The notes under the pieces were generated by a model. The model saw only the letters and a program-made list of their open reading frames with translations. It searched no databases and had not been told where the DNA came from. From the NCBI RefSeq assembly GCF_002005225.1, contig NZ_CP019724.1:7017001-7081000 (forward strand): 64,000 nt of DNA, read 5' to 3'. The translations under genes were made by a program, and so were the position numbers. Positions within the stretch are counted from its first letter, which is position 1, and every line of letters starts with the position of its first letter. The DNA is from Streptomyces pactum (GTDB taxonomy: Bacteria > Actinomycetota > Actinomycetes > Streptomycetales > Streptomycetaceae). Positions 17,321 through 27,511 of this stretch are shown one piece after another.

Positions 17321-18366
17321 GCGTCCTGCAACTCCTCTTCGCCGCGCTGCTCGTGCTCGCCAACGGCTTCTTCGTCGGTGCCGAGTTCGCCCTCGTCTCC
17401 GTCCGCCGCAGCCAGATCGAACCGCTCCGCACCGCACGGGCCCGCCAGGTCCTGTACGGCCTGGAGCGGCTGCCGCAGATGATGGCCGCGGCCCAGTTCG
17501 GCATCACGGTCTGCTCCCTCACCCTCGGCGCGGTCGCCGAACCGACGGTCGCCCATCTGCTGGAGCCGGTCTTCGAGTGGATCCACCTGCCGCACGGCGT
17601 GATCCACCCGCTCGGCTACGTCATCGCGCTGGCCGCCGTGGTCTTCTGCCACCTCGTCATCGGCGAGATGGTCCCGAAGAACCTCGCGATGGCCGCCCCG
17701 GAGAAAGCCGCGCTGTGGCTGAGCCCCGGCCTGGTCGCCTTCGCCCGCCTCTGCCGGCCGGTCACCGCCGCGCTCGGCGCCTGCGCACGGGGCATCCTGC
17801 GGCTTTTCCACGTCGAGCCCAAGGACGAGGTGGAGGCCGTCTTCACCAGCGAGCAGCTCAACCGGCTGGTGGAGGACGCCGGCCAGGCGGGTCTGCTCGA
17901 CCCGGAGGAGCAGGAACGCCTGGAGGACGCCCTGGAACTGGGCTCCCGCCCGGTCACCGACGTGCTCCTCGCACGCGAGTCCCTGATCACGGTCAGCCCG
18001 TCCGTCACACCGGCAGGGATCGTCGACCTCACCGCCCGCACCGGCTACTCGCGCTTCCCGGTCGCGGCGGAGGCGGGCGCCTTCATGGGCTACCTCCACG
18101 TCAAGGACGTCCTCGACCTGGTCATGGACTCCGACGACTCCGGCCGGGCCGTCCCACAGCACCTCTGGCGCCCGATGACCACACTCCGTCCCGAACTGCC
18201 CCTCGACGACGCCCTCACCGTGATGCGCCGCGCGGCGACCCACCTGGCCCAGGTGACGGACGCGTCGGGGAAGGTACTGGGTCTGGTCGCGCTGGAGGAC
18301 GTACTCGAGCTGCTGGTCGGGGAGGTACGGGATCCGGCCCACCGGGAGGTGACGCTGGCGACGTAG
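17317..18366 (+). CDS. Second CNNM/CorC family protein (DUF21-CBS), shorter paralogue
   Basis: 349 residues. It starts MSVLQLLFAALLVLANGFFVGAEFALVSV, a clear paralogue of the preceding protein, with AAQFGITVCSLTLGAVAEP and VIGEMVPKNLAMAAPE. The CBS pair has TGYSRFPVAAEAGAFMGYLHVK and GLVALEDVLELLVGEV. It stops after the CBS pair and lacks the CorC_HlyC domain of its partner. Translational coupling (ATGA) and the complementary domain content suggest the two form a hetero-oligomeric transporter, which is inference. It runs convergent to the AAA ATPase gene with a 15-bp gap and no visible terminator. Confidence 0.9.
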   Translation: MSVLQLLFAALLVLANGFFVGAEFALVSVRRSQIEPLRTARARQVLYGLERLPQMMAAAQFGITVCSLTLGAVAEPTVAHLLEPVFEWIHLPHGVIHPLGYVIALAAVVFCHLVIGEMVPKNLAMAAPEKAALWLSPGLVAFARLCRPVTAALGACARGILRLFHVEPKDEVEAVFTSEQLNRLVEDAGQAGLLDPEEQERLEDALELGSRPVTDVLLARESLITVSPSVTPAGIVDLTARTGYSRFPVAAEAGAFMGYLHVKDVLDLVMDSDDSGRAVPQHLWRPMTTLRPELPLDDALTVMRRAATHLAQVTDASGKVLGLVALEDVLELLVGEVRDPAHREVTLAT

Positions 18367-18381
18367 GCGCCGAGCCGCTTC

Positions 18382-20241
18382 TCACAAGGCCGACGGATCC
18401 TGCGGCCCCCGGCCCGACAGCACCTCTCCGTACGCCTGCATCAGATCCGGCAACCGCAGTGTCGCCAGATCATCCCGGGTCAGCGTCCCCGGATACACGG
18501 ACAACCGCAGATCCCGATAGGCACAGCTCTTCTCGTACAGCGTCCGCAGAAACCGCCCGTTACCCAACTCGTCGATCCACCCCTGGTCCACCACGTGCCC
18601 GGCGATCGACCGCAGCTCGTCCAGTGCCTCCTCGTCCCACACGTCCCCGTTCTCGGCCGCGAGCACCTCGCCGATCGAGGTGAGCTCCAGCGGCCGGTAC
18701 GACGGGAAGTCGACCCGCGTCGTGAAGCGGGAGGACAGTCCGGGGTTGGCGGTCAGCAGCCGGTCCATGCCCTCCGGATAGCCGGCCAGGATCACCACCA
18801 GGTGGTCCCGGTTGTCCTCGGCCCGCTTCAGCAGCACCTGCAGCGCCTCGTCGCCGTACGCGTCGCCCTTGCCGTAGCCGGAGTTGGACAGGGAGTACGC
18901 CTCGTCGACGAAGAGGACGCCGCCGAGCGCGGAGTCGATCAGCTCGTTCGCCTTCACGGCGGTCTGGCCGAGGTACTCGCCGACCAGGTCGGCCCGCTGC
19001 GCCTCCACCAGGTGGTCGCCGCCGAGCAGGCCGAGGGCGTAGAAGACACGGCCCAGGATGCGGGCCACGGTGGTCTTGCCGGTGCCGGAGGGGCCGGAGA
19101 AGACGAAGTGCCGCTTTGGCGGCTGGACCGGCAGACCCTGCCCGGCCCTCAGCCGCGCCATGTTCAGTTGTGCGGACAGGGCCTTGACCTGGCGCTTCAC
19201 CGGCTCCAGCCCCACCATGCGCTCCAGCTCCGCGAGCGCCTCCTCCAGTAAGGCGGGGTCGGTGGGGCCGGTGGGCAGGGAGGGGTCCGGCCCGTCGGCC
19301 TTCTCGCGCACGGACGGACCGCTCAGCGAGGGGAGCGGTGCGGCGGCCGGCGAGGGATCGGGTACGGAGAGCTTGAGGTCGCGCTCCTCGGTGCCGAAGA
19401 GGGGGTCGAGACCGTCCAGGCCTTCCGGTCCCAGACCGGCCTGGGCGAGCCCCGCGAGATCGGTGGAGTCGTCGTAGCCGTCGCTCTCGGCGATCGCGGC
19501 CAGTCGTGCCGAGGTGTCCATGAAGGCCGGGTCGACGCGGTGCACGGCCCGGTACAGGGGCAGTGCCGCGGCGCTGCGGCCCGTGCCCTCGTGGGCCCGC
19601 GCCAGCCAGTAGCGCAGTTCCTTGCGCTGCGGCTGCTCGCTGCGGCAGCGCATGAGGGCCGCCGACAGCAGTGGCTCGGCCTGTCCGTACATCTCCAGGC
19701 GCACCCGGGCCATGCCGCTGAACAGGCCGGCCTCGATGCCGAGAAGGGGGTCGCCGAGCAGTGGGTCGGTGTGCCGGACGAGCTGTTCCCAGTCCTTGAC
19801 GAGGTAGGCGCGGCAGGCGTGCAGGAAGCGCACCTGGGGGTCGGTGTCCACGGGCGGCAGCCCGGCCAGAGCCCGGTCCAGTTCCGGGACGTGGCGGCCG
19901 TCGAGCCAGTGGGAGGCGTGCGCCAGCAGCAGGTCGCGGGAACTCTCCAGCACGGGCTGCACCCACCAGCCCAGCCAGTACCAGGAGTTGAGCGTGCGAC
20001 GGTGGCGGGCGCGCTGCTCGCCGAAGCGCTCCCGGTGCCGGAACATCCGCAGCAGCGCGTTGGTGGTGTCGACGCGCAGCGCGTGCAGTCCCAGCCAGCC
20101 GTCGGCCATCGTGGGATCGATGCGCACCGCCACCCGGAACTCCTCCTCCGCCTGCGGATACGCCCCCATGGTGTAGGCGTCCACGCCGCGCAGCCAGGCG
20201 AGGTCGGCCGGGGCCTGTGCGCCCTGCGTGCCGAAGTCCAT
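18382..20241 (-). CDS. TPR-AAA+ ATPase, CbxX/CfqX (EccA-like) family
   Basis: 619 residues from the ATG at 20241 (GGGGGAC upstream). Residues 1-290 are helical tetratricopeptide-like repeats (DAYTMGAYPQAEEEFRVAVR, ARAHEGTGRSAAALPLYRAV), then an acidic/Pro-rich linker, then a single CbxX-type AAA+ domain (about 345-610). Walker A is SGPSGTGKTTVAR (Lys near 389), Walker B is GGVLFVDEAYSL, the sensor region is VILAGYPEGMDRLL and an arginine-finger segment is GLSSRFTTRVDFP. The TPR-AAA layout is that of EccA from type VII secretion loci, but no ESX genes lie nearby. Its partner is unknown. Confidence 0.88.
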   Translation of the reverse strand: MDFGTQGAQAPADLAWLRGVDAYTMGAYPQAEEEFRVAVRIDPTMADGWLGLHALRVDTTNALLRMFRHRERFGEQRARHRRTLNSWYWLGWWVQPVLESSRDLLLAHASHWLDGRHVPELDRALAGLPPVDTDPQVRFLHACRAYLVKDWEQLVRHTDPLLGDPLLGIEAGLFSGMARVRLEMYGQAEPLLSAALMRCRSEQPQRKELRYWLARAHEGTGRSAAALPLYRAVHRVDPAFMDTSARLAAIAESDGYDDSTDLAGLAQAGLGPEGLDGLDPLFGTEERDLKLSVPDPSPAAAPLPSLSGPSVREKADGPDPSLPTGPTDPALLEEALAELERMVGLEPVKRQVKALSAQLNMARLRAGQGLPVQPPKRHFVFSGPSGTGKTTVARILGRVFYALGLLGGDHLVEAQRADLVGEYLGQTAVKANELIDSALGGVLFVDEAYSLSNSGYGKGDAYGDEALQVLLKRAEDNRDHLVVILAGYPEGMDRLLTANPGLSSRFTTRVDFPSYRPLELTSIGEVLAAENGDVWDEEALDELRSIAGHVVDQGWIDELGNGRFLRTLYEKSCAYRDLRLSVYPGTLTRDDLATLRLPDLMQAYGEVLSGRGPQDPSAL

Positions 20242-20519
20242 CCCGTCCCCCACGTACCGTGCCCCCGTCGGTATGCCGCCGAGCCGTCGCCCGCCGACCG
20301 CCTCGGCCAACGGCTGCGCCGAGGACCGGAGTTGCAAGGTGCGCGCGGCAACCGCCCGTAGGTCGCACCGAGGGCATCGTACCCGCGGCGGTCCCTCCTC
20401 CGAAGGGTGCCGGGGCAGGCCGTTGCGCGAGGTGGGAGTGGACGGGGAGCGTACGGAATGGTGACCGAGGGTGAGCGATTCGCGCCGCCGAGCAGCAGGA
20501 AACCGGGCTCAGGGCAGAA

Positions 20520-20557
20520 CGAAGCCCCCGGTCACGGGGGAACAACCGGGGGCTTCG
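20520..20557. terminator. Strong hairpin, probable transcription terminator
   Basis: CGAAGCCCCCGGT (20520-20532) pairs perfectly with ACCGGGGGCTTCG (20545-20557) across a 12-base loop. There is no U-run on either side, which is usual for Streptomyces terminators. It stands in the 430-bp interval between the AAA ATPase start and the uridine-kinase gene, where I see no gene, and probably terminates the leftward transcript of the latter. Confidence 0.7.
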
Positions 20558-20671
20558 CGTCTGCGGGCGGCTCCGAGTGGCCGCATATCCAGAACGTAAG
20601 ACCTGTACGGTCCCCGGGTCAAGCGGAGTTGAGGCACTCCGAGCGCCAGCCGGGCAGTGATCTTCACGAGT

Positions 20672-21322
20672 TCAGCACATTGCGGACGGTCCGTCACCCT
20701 GCGTGAGGAAGTGGCTCGGTGAGGCGGTTCCCGCAGGTCCCGGAACCACCTCGTACCCCTTCTCCCTCTGCCGTACCAGAAGATGCGCGAAGGGGCGCGA
20801 AGGGTCGTCGGCGAAGTGTCGGCGCTCCGCCGGGATCCAATCGTCCCAGAACGTCCGCTGCTCCGCTCCGTCGCGCGCCCGCCCGCGGGCCCACGCCTCC
20901 TCGCGCGGCAGCTCCATCCAGAGCAGGTGGGCCAGGTACGGGCGCAGCGCCTCGCGGCCGGCCCCCACGCCCTCCACCACGACCACGCGGGCCGGCGGCA
21001 GCGGGCGGGGCGCGCCGAAGGACCGCCTCCGCCAGTCGTAGGGGGCGTAGTGCGCGGTGTCCCCGCGTCGCAGGGGCTCGATCACCTGGCTCAGCAGCCG
21101 CCCGGTCCAGTGGAACAGTTCCTCGTGACTGGCGATGTCGTCGAGGTGCAGTACCGGCACGCGGCCCAGCTCGGCGGCCAACCGTCCGGCGAACGTGGAC
21201 TTCCCGGAGCCGGCGTACCCGTCGACGCCGACCAGACGCACGGGCCCGCAGGAGGGGGGAAGCCGGTGGATCCGGGCTGCGAGGTCGTGGATGGCGGTTC
21301 CCGGGCGCGAGGGGGCGGACAT
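20672..21322 (-). CDS. Uridine kinase-like P-loop protein
   Basis: 216 residues. The N-terminal strand and P-loop are VRLVGVDGYAGSGKSTFAGRL; a Walker-B-like VLHLDDI follows, then HYAPYDWRRRSF, ARVVVVEGVGAGREAL and a basic lid-like helix (REEAWARGRARDGAEQ). This matches the uridine/cytidine kinase (phosphoribulokinase-like) superfamily. The exact nucleoside or metabolite phosphorylated is not defined. The gene is transcribed alone; the ribosome site is weak. Confidence 0.78.
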   Translation of the reverse strand: MSAPSRPGTAIHDLAARIHRLPPSCGPVRLVGVDGYAGSGKSTFAGRLAAELGRVPVLHLDDIASHEELFHWTGRLLSQVIEPLRRGDTAHYAPYDWRRRSFGAPRPLPPARVVVVEGVGAGREALRPYLAHLLWMELPREEAWARGRARDGAEQRTFWDDWIPAERRHFADDPSRPFAHLLVRQREKGYEVVPGPAGTASPSHFLTQGDGPSAMC

Positions 21323-21441
21323 CGTTCGCCCGCACTCTAACCGTGTCCGCCGCAGTCCCGGCCGCCCGGACTACCCCGGCCACCTCGCGAGGCGCCGCCC
21401 TCCCCGCCTCCCCGCCCGCTCGCTCGGCCGGCGTGGCGTCT

Positions 21442-21590
21442 CCCGGCCGACGTGGCGCCCCGCGACCGGTGGTGTGTCCCGGCCGGCGTGGCGTCTTGCG
21501 GCCGGTGGTGTGTCCCGGCCGGCGTGGCGTCTTGCGGCCGGTGTGTGTATCCCGGCGGGCGTCGCGCCTCGCGACCGGCGTGGCGTCTCC
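21442..21590. repeat. 36-bp tandem repeat, about four diverged copies
   Basis: Units start at 21442, 21478, 21514 and 21551. The core is CCCGGCCGGCGTGGCGTC followed by TTGCGGCCGGTGGTGTGT. The second and third copies are nearly identical; the outer copies are diverged. The length is a multiple of three, so all frames stay open and give 12-residue repeats (AARRHAGRDTPP on the minus strand). I find no start context or database-like protein. The 608-bp gap 21323-21930 holds this array and otherwise nothing recognised. Confidence 0.88.
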
Positions 21591-21930
21591 CCGCCGGCTC
21601 CGGCATATCCGGCCTCCGGCCACGCCTCCAAGGCCGGTACCGGTCACGCCCGACGCCGGTCGCGTCCACCGAACCCGCCCCGGCGCGCGCACGCGGTTCG
21701 CACCCAGCCGATCCGACGGGCCGGGGCCGGCCACGTGGTCCGTGACGCCGGGCCCACCCCCTCCCGCCGCCGTACTCCTCCTCGGCCCCGAGCCCACGCC
21801 ACTGGTCGATACCAATAATCATGGCGTGGCGGGCGCAGAGGTGCTGGCAGGAGTGGGCGCCTGCGGCCATAGTTGGCGCACAACCGTGCAACGGACCCGC
21901 CCGACCCGGACACCTGGGGGTCTTCCGCCC

Positions 21931-23316
21931 ATGAGCAGAGCCGAACAGCCGTCCCGCAGAACCGTCTTGGCCGCAGCCGTCGCCGCAGCCGTGGCGGGCA
22001 GCGCGATCCCGGCCACCGCCGACGCCGTGCCCGGCACGGGCCCGGGCACCGGCGGCGCGGACCCCGACCGTGCCACCGCCCGACAGGTCGACCACCGCGC
22101 CTGGACCACGTTCCGCGACTGGCGGAGCGGGACCGCGCGGGGCGCGCGCGCCGTCGCGGGCGCCCGGCCCGGTGTCGTGATCGGCACCCCGGCCGGCACC
22201 ACCGACTACACCGACCCGCACACCGGCGGGACCACCGCCTGGGAGTACGCGACCTGGACCTCGCCCGTGCACCGGCTCGCCGTGCCCTCGACCGAGGTCA
22301 TCGCCTCCTGGAACGCGCACACCCCGAGCGGCACCTGGATCCAGGTCGAACTCAAGGGCACCTACTCCGACGGCACGGACACACCCTGGTACGTGATGGG
22401 CCGCTGGGCGTCCGGCGACGGAGACCGGGACATCCGGCGGACCTCGGTCGACGACCAGGGCGACGGCAGGAGCAGCGTGTGGACGGACACGTTCGCCGTC
22501 GACGACGCCTCCACCGGCCTGCGCCTGGCCTCCTACCGGCTCAGGCTCACCCTCCACCGCCGCCCCGGCGCGAGGGCGACGCCCACCGTCTGGCGGCTCG
22601 GTGCCATGGGCTCCGACATCCCCGACCGCTTCACCGTCCCGGCCTCCGCCCCGGGCCTCGCCCGGGAGCTGCGCGTTCCGCGGTACTCGCAGGAGATCCA
22701 CAAGGGCCAGTACCCCGAGTACGACAACGGCGGCGAGGCCTGGTGCAGCCCCACCTCCTCGCAGATGATCATCGAGTACTGGGGCGGCCGGCTCACCGAC
22801 GAGCAGCTCGCCTGGGTCGATCCCTCGTACGCCGACCCGCAGGTCTGCCACGCGGCCAGGTACACGTACGACTACCAGTACGCGGGCTGCGGCAACTGGC
22901 CCTTCAACGCCGCCTACGCGGCCACCTTCAAGGGCCTTGAGGGCGTGGTCACGCGCCTCGGTTCCCTCACCGACCTGGAGACGCTGATCGCGGCCGGTAT
23001 CCCGGCCATAACGTCCCAGTCCTTTTTGGAGGAGGAGCTGACCGGGGCCGGCTACGGCACCTCGGGGCACCTGATGACCGTGATCGGCTTCACCGCCGAC
23101 GGCGACGTGATCGCCAACGACCCCGCCTCGGACGACAACGAGGCCGTGCGCCGTGTCTACAAACGGCGCGAGTGGGAGAACATCTGGCTCAGGACCAAGC
23201 GGTACAACGCGAGCGGCAAGGTCGTCTCCGGCACCGGTGGCGTCTGCTACCTGTACTTCCCGGCCCATCCGAACCCCCGCCAGCGCAGGGCCCTCGCGGC
23301 GGTGGGCGTGCGCTGA
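21931..23316 (+). CDS. Secreted C39-like peptidase family protein
   Basis: 461 residues from the ATG at 21931. The N-terminus (SRRTVLAAAVAAAVAGSAIPATA) is a Tat-like signal with an SRRT motif. A beta-rich N-terminal domain (about 60-250; TTAWEYATWTSP, WIQVELKGTYSDGT) precedes a C39_2-type papain-fold domain (about 255-440): EAWCSPTSSQMIIEYWGG holds the nucleophile Cys, GTSGHLMTVIGFT the His, and VIANDPASDDN the Asp. It is probably an extracytoplasmic cysteine peptidase or amidase-type hydrolase. Substrate unknown. Transcribed alone. Confidence 0.83.
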   Translation: MSRAEQPSRRTVLAAAVAAAVAGSAIPATADAVPGTGPGTGGADPDRATARQVDHRAWTTFRDWRSGTARGARAVAGARPGVVIGTPAGTTDYTDPHTGGTTAWEYATWTSPVHRLAVPSTEVIASWNAHTPSGTWIQVELKGTYSDGTDTPWYVMGRWASGDGDRDIRRTSVDDQGDGRSSVWTDTFAVDDASTGLRLASYRLRLTLHRRPGARATPTVWRLGAMGSDIPDRFTVPASAPGLARELRVPRYSQEIHKGQYPEYDNGGEAWCSPTSSQMIIEYWGGRLTDEQLAWVDPSYADPQVCHAARYTYDYQYAGCGNWPFNAAYAATFKGLEGVVTRLGSLTDLETLIAAGIPAITSQSFLEEELTGAGYGTSGHLMTVIGFTADGDVIANDPASDDNEAVRRVYKRREWENIWLRTKRYNASGKVVSGTGGVCYLYFPAHPNPRQRRALAAVGVR

Positions 23317-23356
23317 CCCGCTGTCTCCCCGCCCGTGCCCGCCCGTGCCCGCCCGT

Positions 23357-23395
23357 GACGACGGCCCCCGGAACCGCAGCACTCCGGGGGTCGTC
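23357..23395. terminator. Hairpin downstream of the C39-like gene
   Basis: CCCCCGGA (23365-23372) pairs with TCCGGGGG (23383-23390); the stem is extended by GACGA/TCGTC with a three-base bulge. It lies 40 bp after the stop codon at 23316 and is a likely terminator. Just before it a 10-bp motif CCCGCCCGTG is repeated in tandem. Confidence 0.6.
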
Positions 23396-23508
23396 GCTGT
23401 GACCGAGGTCTCGGCCGCGAAAGCCGCTCACGGTGGCAAGGTGGACAGGGTCACCGCGAGGGGAGCCTCCGGGCGCAGTCCACCCAACGTCGAGAGCAGC
23501 GAGAAGCC

Positions 23509-23649
23509 ATGACCGCACACACCGCCACCGCCACCCGTGTCCGCACCGGCGGCCCCAAGGACGACGGCCCGAAGATCTTCGAGCACGTCATGGGCTGGAC
23601 CCTCGTCGTGGTGATGGCGATGCTCGTGGTGCAGCTCGGCCTGCTGTGA
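23509..23649 (+). CDS. 46-residue single-pass membrane protein
   Basis: ATG at 23509 to TGA at 23647. The first 25 residues are polar (TATATRVRTGGPKDDGPKIF), followed by one hydrophobic helix (about 29-46), FEHVMGWTLVVVMAML then VVQLGLL. Third-position G/C is high throughout, supporting a real gene, although the ribosome site is weak (GAGAAG). Small proteins with a GGPKDDGPK-like head and one C-terminal helix are, as I recall, widely conserved in Streptomyces. Function unknown. Confidence 0.65.
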   Translation: MTAHTATATRVRTGGPKDDGPKIFEHVMGWTLVVVMAMLVVQLGLL

Positions 23650-23731
23650 CGTGACCGTCGTGTGACCTGCCCCACGAACCGACCTGCAATACTGCGGATG
23701 TCCCGCCGCCCGTAGGAGACCAGGGTCGAAA

Positions 23732-24391
23732 TTGAATATCAGTCAACAGCGTGCCGACGCCCGTCCCCGGGCGCGCGGCACGGAGCGCTCGGCGGCACGC
23801 CGCGCCGAACTCATCGCCATCGGGCGAAGGCTGTTCGCCGACACGTCGTACGACGCGCTCTCGATGGACGACATCGCCCGCCAGGCGCATGTCGCCAAAG
23901 GGCTGATCTACTACTACTTCCAGTCCAAGCGGGGCTACTACCTGGCGATCATCCAGGACTCCGTCGCCGACCTGGTCACCACCGCGGCGCGCGGCACCGA
24001 ACTGCCCCAGGTGGACCGCGTCCACCGCACCATCGAGGGCTATCTGCGCTACGCCGAGCAGAACCAGGCCGCCTACCGCACGATCGTCAGCGGCGGAGTC
24101 GGTTTCGACGCCGAGGTGCACGCCATCCGGGACGGCGTCCGCGAGGCGATAGTCGTCACCATCGCCGAAGGGGCGTACGGCCGCTCCGACATCGGACAAC
24201 TGGCCCGTATGGGGCTGCTCTCCTGGGTGTGCGGCGTCGAGGGCGCCACCCTCGACTGGATCGGCCGTCCCGAACTGCCCCGCGAGACCATGCGCGACCT
24301 GCTGGTGAAGTCGCTCGGCGGAACCCTGCGCGCCATCGAGGAGCTGGACCCCGCCTACCCGGCCCCGGCTCCCGCCCGCCGGGACGGCTGA
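23732..24391 (+). CDS. TetR family transcriptional regulator
   Basis: 219 residues. The N-terminal HTH (about 20-65) has ARRAELIAIGRRLFADTSYD, MDDIARQAHVAKGLIYYYFQ and SKRGYYLAIIQ, all typical of TetR. The remaining helices are the ligand/dimer domain. The apparent start is a TTG at 23732, 13 bases after AGGAG. No other in-frame ATG or GTG fits as well. The target is not evident: it stands between a small membrane protein and a convergent chitinase gene. Confidence 0.85.
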   Translation: MNISQQRADARPRARGTERSAARRAELIAIGRRLFADTSYDALSMDDIARQAHVAKGLIYYYFQSKRGYYLAIIQDSVADLVTTAARGTELPQVDRVHRTIEGYLRYAEQNQAAYRTIVSGGVGFDAEVHAIRDGVREAIVVTIAEGAYGRSDIGQLARMGLLSWVCGVEGATLDWIGRPELPRETMRDLLVKSLGGTLRAIEELDPAYPAPAPARRDG

Positions 24392-24448
24392 CGGACGAGG
24401 GGGCGGAGGCCCGCGCCGGCCCCCGCCCGGGGGCCCCCGTGGCCGTGG

Positions 24449-25702
<1,254 letters not shown>

Positions 25703-25775
25703 CGGGTGTCTCCTCGTGGGGGAAGAGGGAAACGCGCGCCGATTGGCATGAACGCGGTAAGGCGCTCGGGCCGTC

Positions 25776-25817
25776 ACCGTAGGAGGACTAGACCAGTGCG
25801 GTCAATGGTTCGGACCA
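25776..25817 (-). promoter_or_regulatory. Chitinase promoter with paired chi-type repeats
   Basis: On the minus strand a -35 TTGACC (25805-25800) and a -10 TACGGT (25781-25776) are spaced by 18 bp. TGGTCCGAACCA (25817-25806) and TGGTCTAGTCCT (25795-25784) lie 22 bp apart, the second identical to the copy before the other chitinase. The rest of the gap up to 26058 shows no gene. Confidence 0.8.
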
Positions 25818-26058
25818 TGTTCCCGGCGTGGGGGCCGGATCGGGTCCTGTCGCGGCGGTCGAACATTTCTTGAAGTAAGCGGTCGTTAACTGGTGACTCC
25901 ATGCCTCCAATCGGGCATACTCACAGCGCACAGCCGCTGGTCAGCAGCTTCCGCGACCCGGGAGTGCGAGCATCGGCCAGGCCCGAACGACCCGGCGGAG
26001 CCGCCTCCACCCAAGGCGCACAACCGCCGATGTGCCCGACAGGGAGGAGAGCGTCGAC

Positions 26059-27231
26059 ATGCCCGACCGCGCCCCGCAGCCGGTGGACCGGCAACTGCCC
26101 ACGGACGAGGCACGGGACCTGATCTCGCTCGTCCGCGACATCGCGCAGCGTGAGATCGCCCCGAGCGCGGCCGAGGAGGAGGACGTCGGACGCTTCCCGC
26201 GCGCGGTCTTCACCCTGCTCTCCGACTCCGGCCTGCTCGGCCTGCCCTACGACGCCGAGTACGGCGGCGGCGAGCAGCCGTACGAGGTCTACCTCCAGGT
26301 CCTCGAAGAACTCGCCGCGGCCCGGCTCACCGTCGGTCTCGGCGTCAGCGTGCACACGCTCGCCTCCTACGCGCTCGCCGCCTACGGCACCAAGGAGCAG
26401 CAGATCGAGCATCTGCCCGCGATGCTCGGCGGCGGCCTGCTCGGCGCCTACTGCCTCTCCGAACCCGCCTCCGGCTCGGACGCCGCCTCGCTGCGCACCA
26501 AGGCCGTGCGGGACGGTGACGACTGGGTGCTCACCGGAACCAAGGCGTGGATCACGCACGGCGGCATCGCCGACTTCTACACCGTCATGGCACGCACGGG
26601 GGAGGAGGGGCCGCGCGGGATCACCGCCTTCCTCGTCCCCGGCGACGCCGAGGGGCTGAGCGCCGCGGTGCCCGAGAAGAAGATGGGGCTGAAGGGCTCG
26701 CCCACCGCGCAGGTCCACCTCGACGGCGTACGGGTCTGCGACACCCGGCGCCTGGGGGACGAGGGCCAGGGCTTCGCGATCGCCCTGTCCGCGCTCGACT
26801 CCGGACGGCTCGGTATCGCCGCCTGCGCGATCGGCGTGGCCCAGGCGGCGCTGGACCAAGCGGTGTCCTACGCGGCCGACCGGCGGCAGTTCGGCAAACC
26901 GATCGCCGACTTCCAGGGGCTGCGCTTCATGCTCGCCGACATGGCGACCCAGATCGAGGCCGGCCGCGCGCTGTACCTGACCGCGGCACGGCTGCGCGAC
27001 GCGGGACTGCCCTTCGCCAAGCAGGCCGCCATGGCCAAGCTGCACTGCACCGACACGGCGATGCGGGTGACCACCGACGCCGTGCAGATCCTCGGCGGGT
27101 ACGGCTACACCGCGGACTTCCCGGCCGAGCGGTACATGCGCGAGGCCAAGGTGCTGCAGATCGTCGAGGGCACCAACCAGATCCAGCGGATGGTCATCGC
27201 CCGTCACCTCGCGGGGCCAGAGGGACGCTGA
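26059..27231 (+). CDS. Acyl-CoA dehydrogenase
   Basis: 390 residues from the ATG at 26059 (GGGAGGAG upstream); an in-frame GTG at 26032 would add nine residues. Complete acyl-CoA dehydrogenase fold: N-terminal helices (about 1-115), AYCLSEPASGSDAASLRTKA with the FAD-contacting region, WVLTGTKAWITHGG, KMGLKGSPTAQVHLDGVRV and C-terminal helices with RQFGKPIADFQGLRFMLADM, ILGGYGYTADFPAERYMRE and IVEGTNQIQRMVIAR. The GTNQIQ element with EG before it carries the catalytic base position typical of short/branched-chain enzymes (Glu in IVEGTNQ). It oxidises an acyl-CoA to the enoyl-CoA; chain specificity is unknown. It stands alone. Confidence 0.93.
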   Translation: MPDRAPQPVDRQLPTDEARDLISLVRDIAQREIAPSAAEEEDVGRFPRAVFTLLSDSGLLGLPYDAEYGGGEQPYEVYLQVLEELAAARLTVGLGVSVHTLASYALAAYGTKEQQIEHLPAMLGGGLLGAYCLSEPASGSDAASLRTKAVRDGDDWVLTGTKAWITHGGIADFYTVMARTGEEGPRGITAFLVPGDAEGLSAAVPEKKMGLKGSPTAQVHLDGVRVCDTRRLGDEGQGFAIALSALDSGRLGIAACAIGVAQAALDQAVSYAADRRQFGKPIADFQGLRFMLADMATQIEAGRALYLTAARLRDAGLPFAKQAAMAKLHCTDTAMRVTTDAVQILGGYGYTADFPAERYMREAKVLQIVEGTNQIQRMVIARHLAGPEGR

Positions 27232-27511
27232 AGGCGCCGGTGACGCGGGCGTCGCCCGTGGCGAACAGGTCTCCGGTGGTGAAGAAGTCCCCGGTGGCGA
27301 AGAAGTCCCCGAGCCCGCGCGGAGGCGCCGCGAGCCGGACCCACTCCGGGTCGTGGCGCCCCGGCAGGGTGCGGCCGCGAGCGGCCCAGGCCCGCATCAG
27401 CTCACGGTAGATCGGCGGGTCCGGGACCTGCGGTGCCGGCGGGACCGGTCCCGCCGGCACCGGGACGAACACGCGGCGCCGACGGTCGGTCGCCGAGTAC
27501 GTGGGGGTCAT
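27194..27511 (-). CDS. Hypothetical protein
   Basis: 105 residues from the ATG at 27511, overlapping the 3' end of the convergent acyl-CoA dehydrogenase gene by 38 bp. It opens MTPTYSATDRRRRVFVPVPA, continues with DPPIYRELMRAWAARGRTLPG and RHDPEWVRLAAPP, and has a C-terminal half of short repeats around GDFFATGDFFTTGDLFATGD. The repeats come from a duplicated DNA segment near 27255-27310. I do not recognise a family. The first 70 residues look like a genuine conserved stretch, the tail less so. Confidence 0.5.
   Translation of the reverse strand: MTPTYSATDRRRRVFVPVPAGPVPPAPQVPDPPIYRELMRAWAARGRTLPGRHDPEWVRLAAPPRGLGDFFATGDFFTTGDLFATGDARVTGAFSVPLAPRGDGR

Noticed and set aside
20407..20706. 99-codon plus-strand frame
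   Set aside because: It runs through the strong terminator hairpin and has poor codon bias; not a gene.
21371..21631. 86-codon minus-strand frame with 12-residue repeats
   Set aside because: Produced by the 36-bp tandem repeat; no start context, no homology-like features.
25893..26153. Short plus-strand frames before the acyl-CoA dehydrogenase
   Set aside because: No ribosome site; they overlap the real start region and have poor codon bias.
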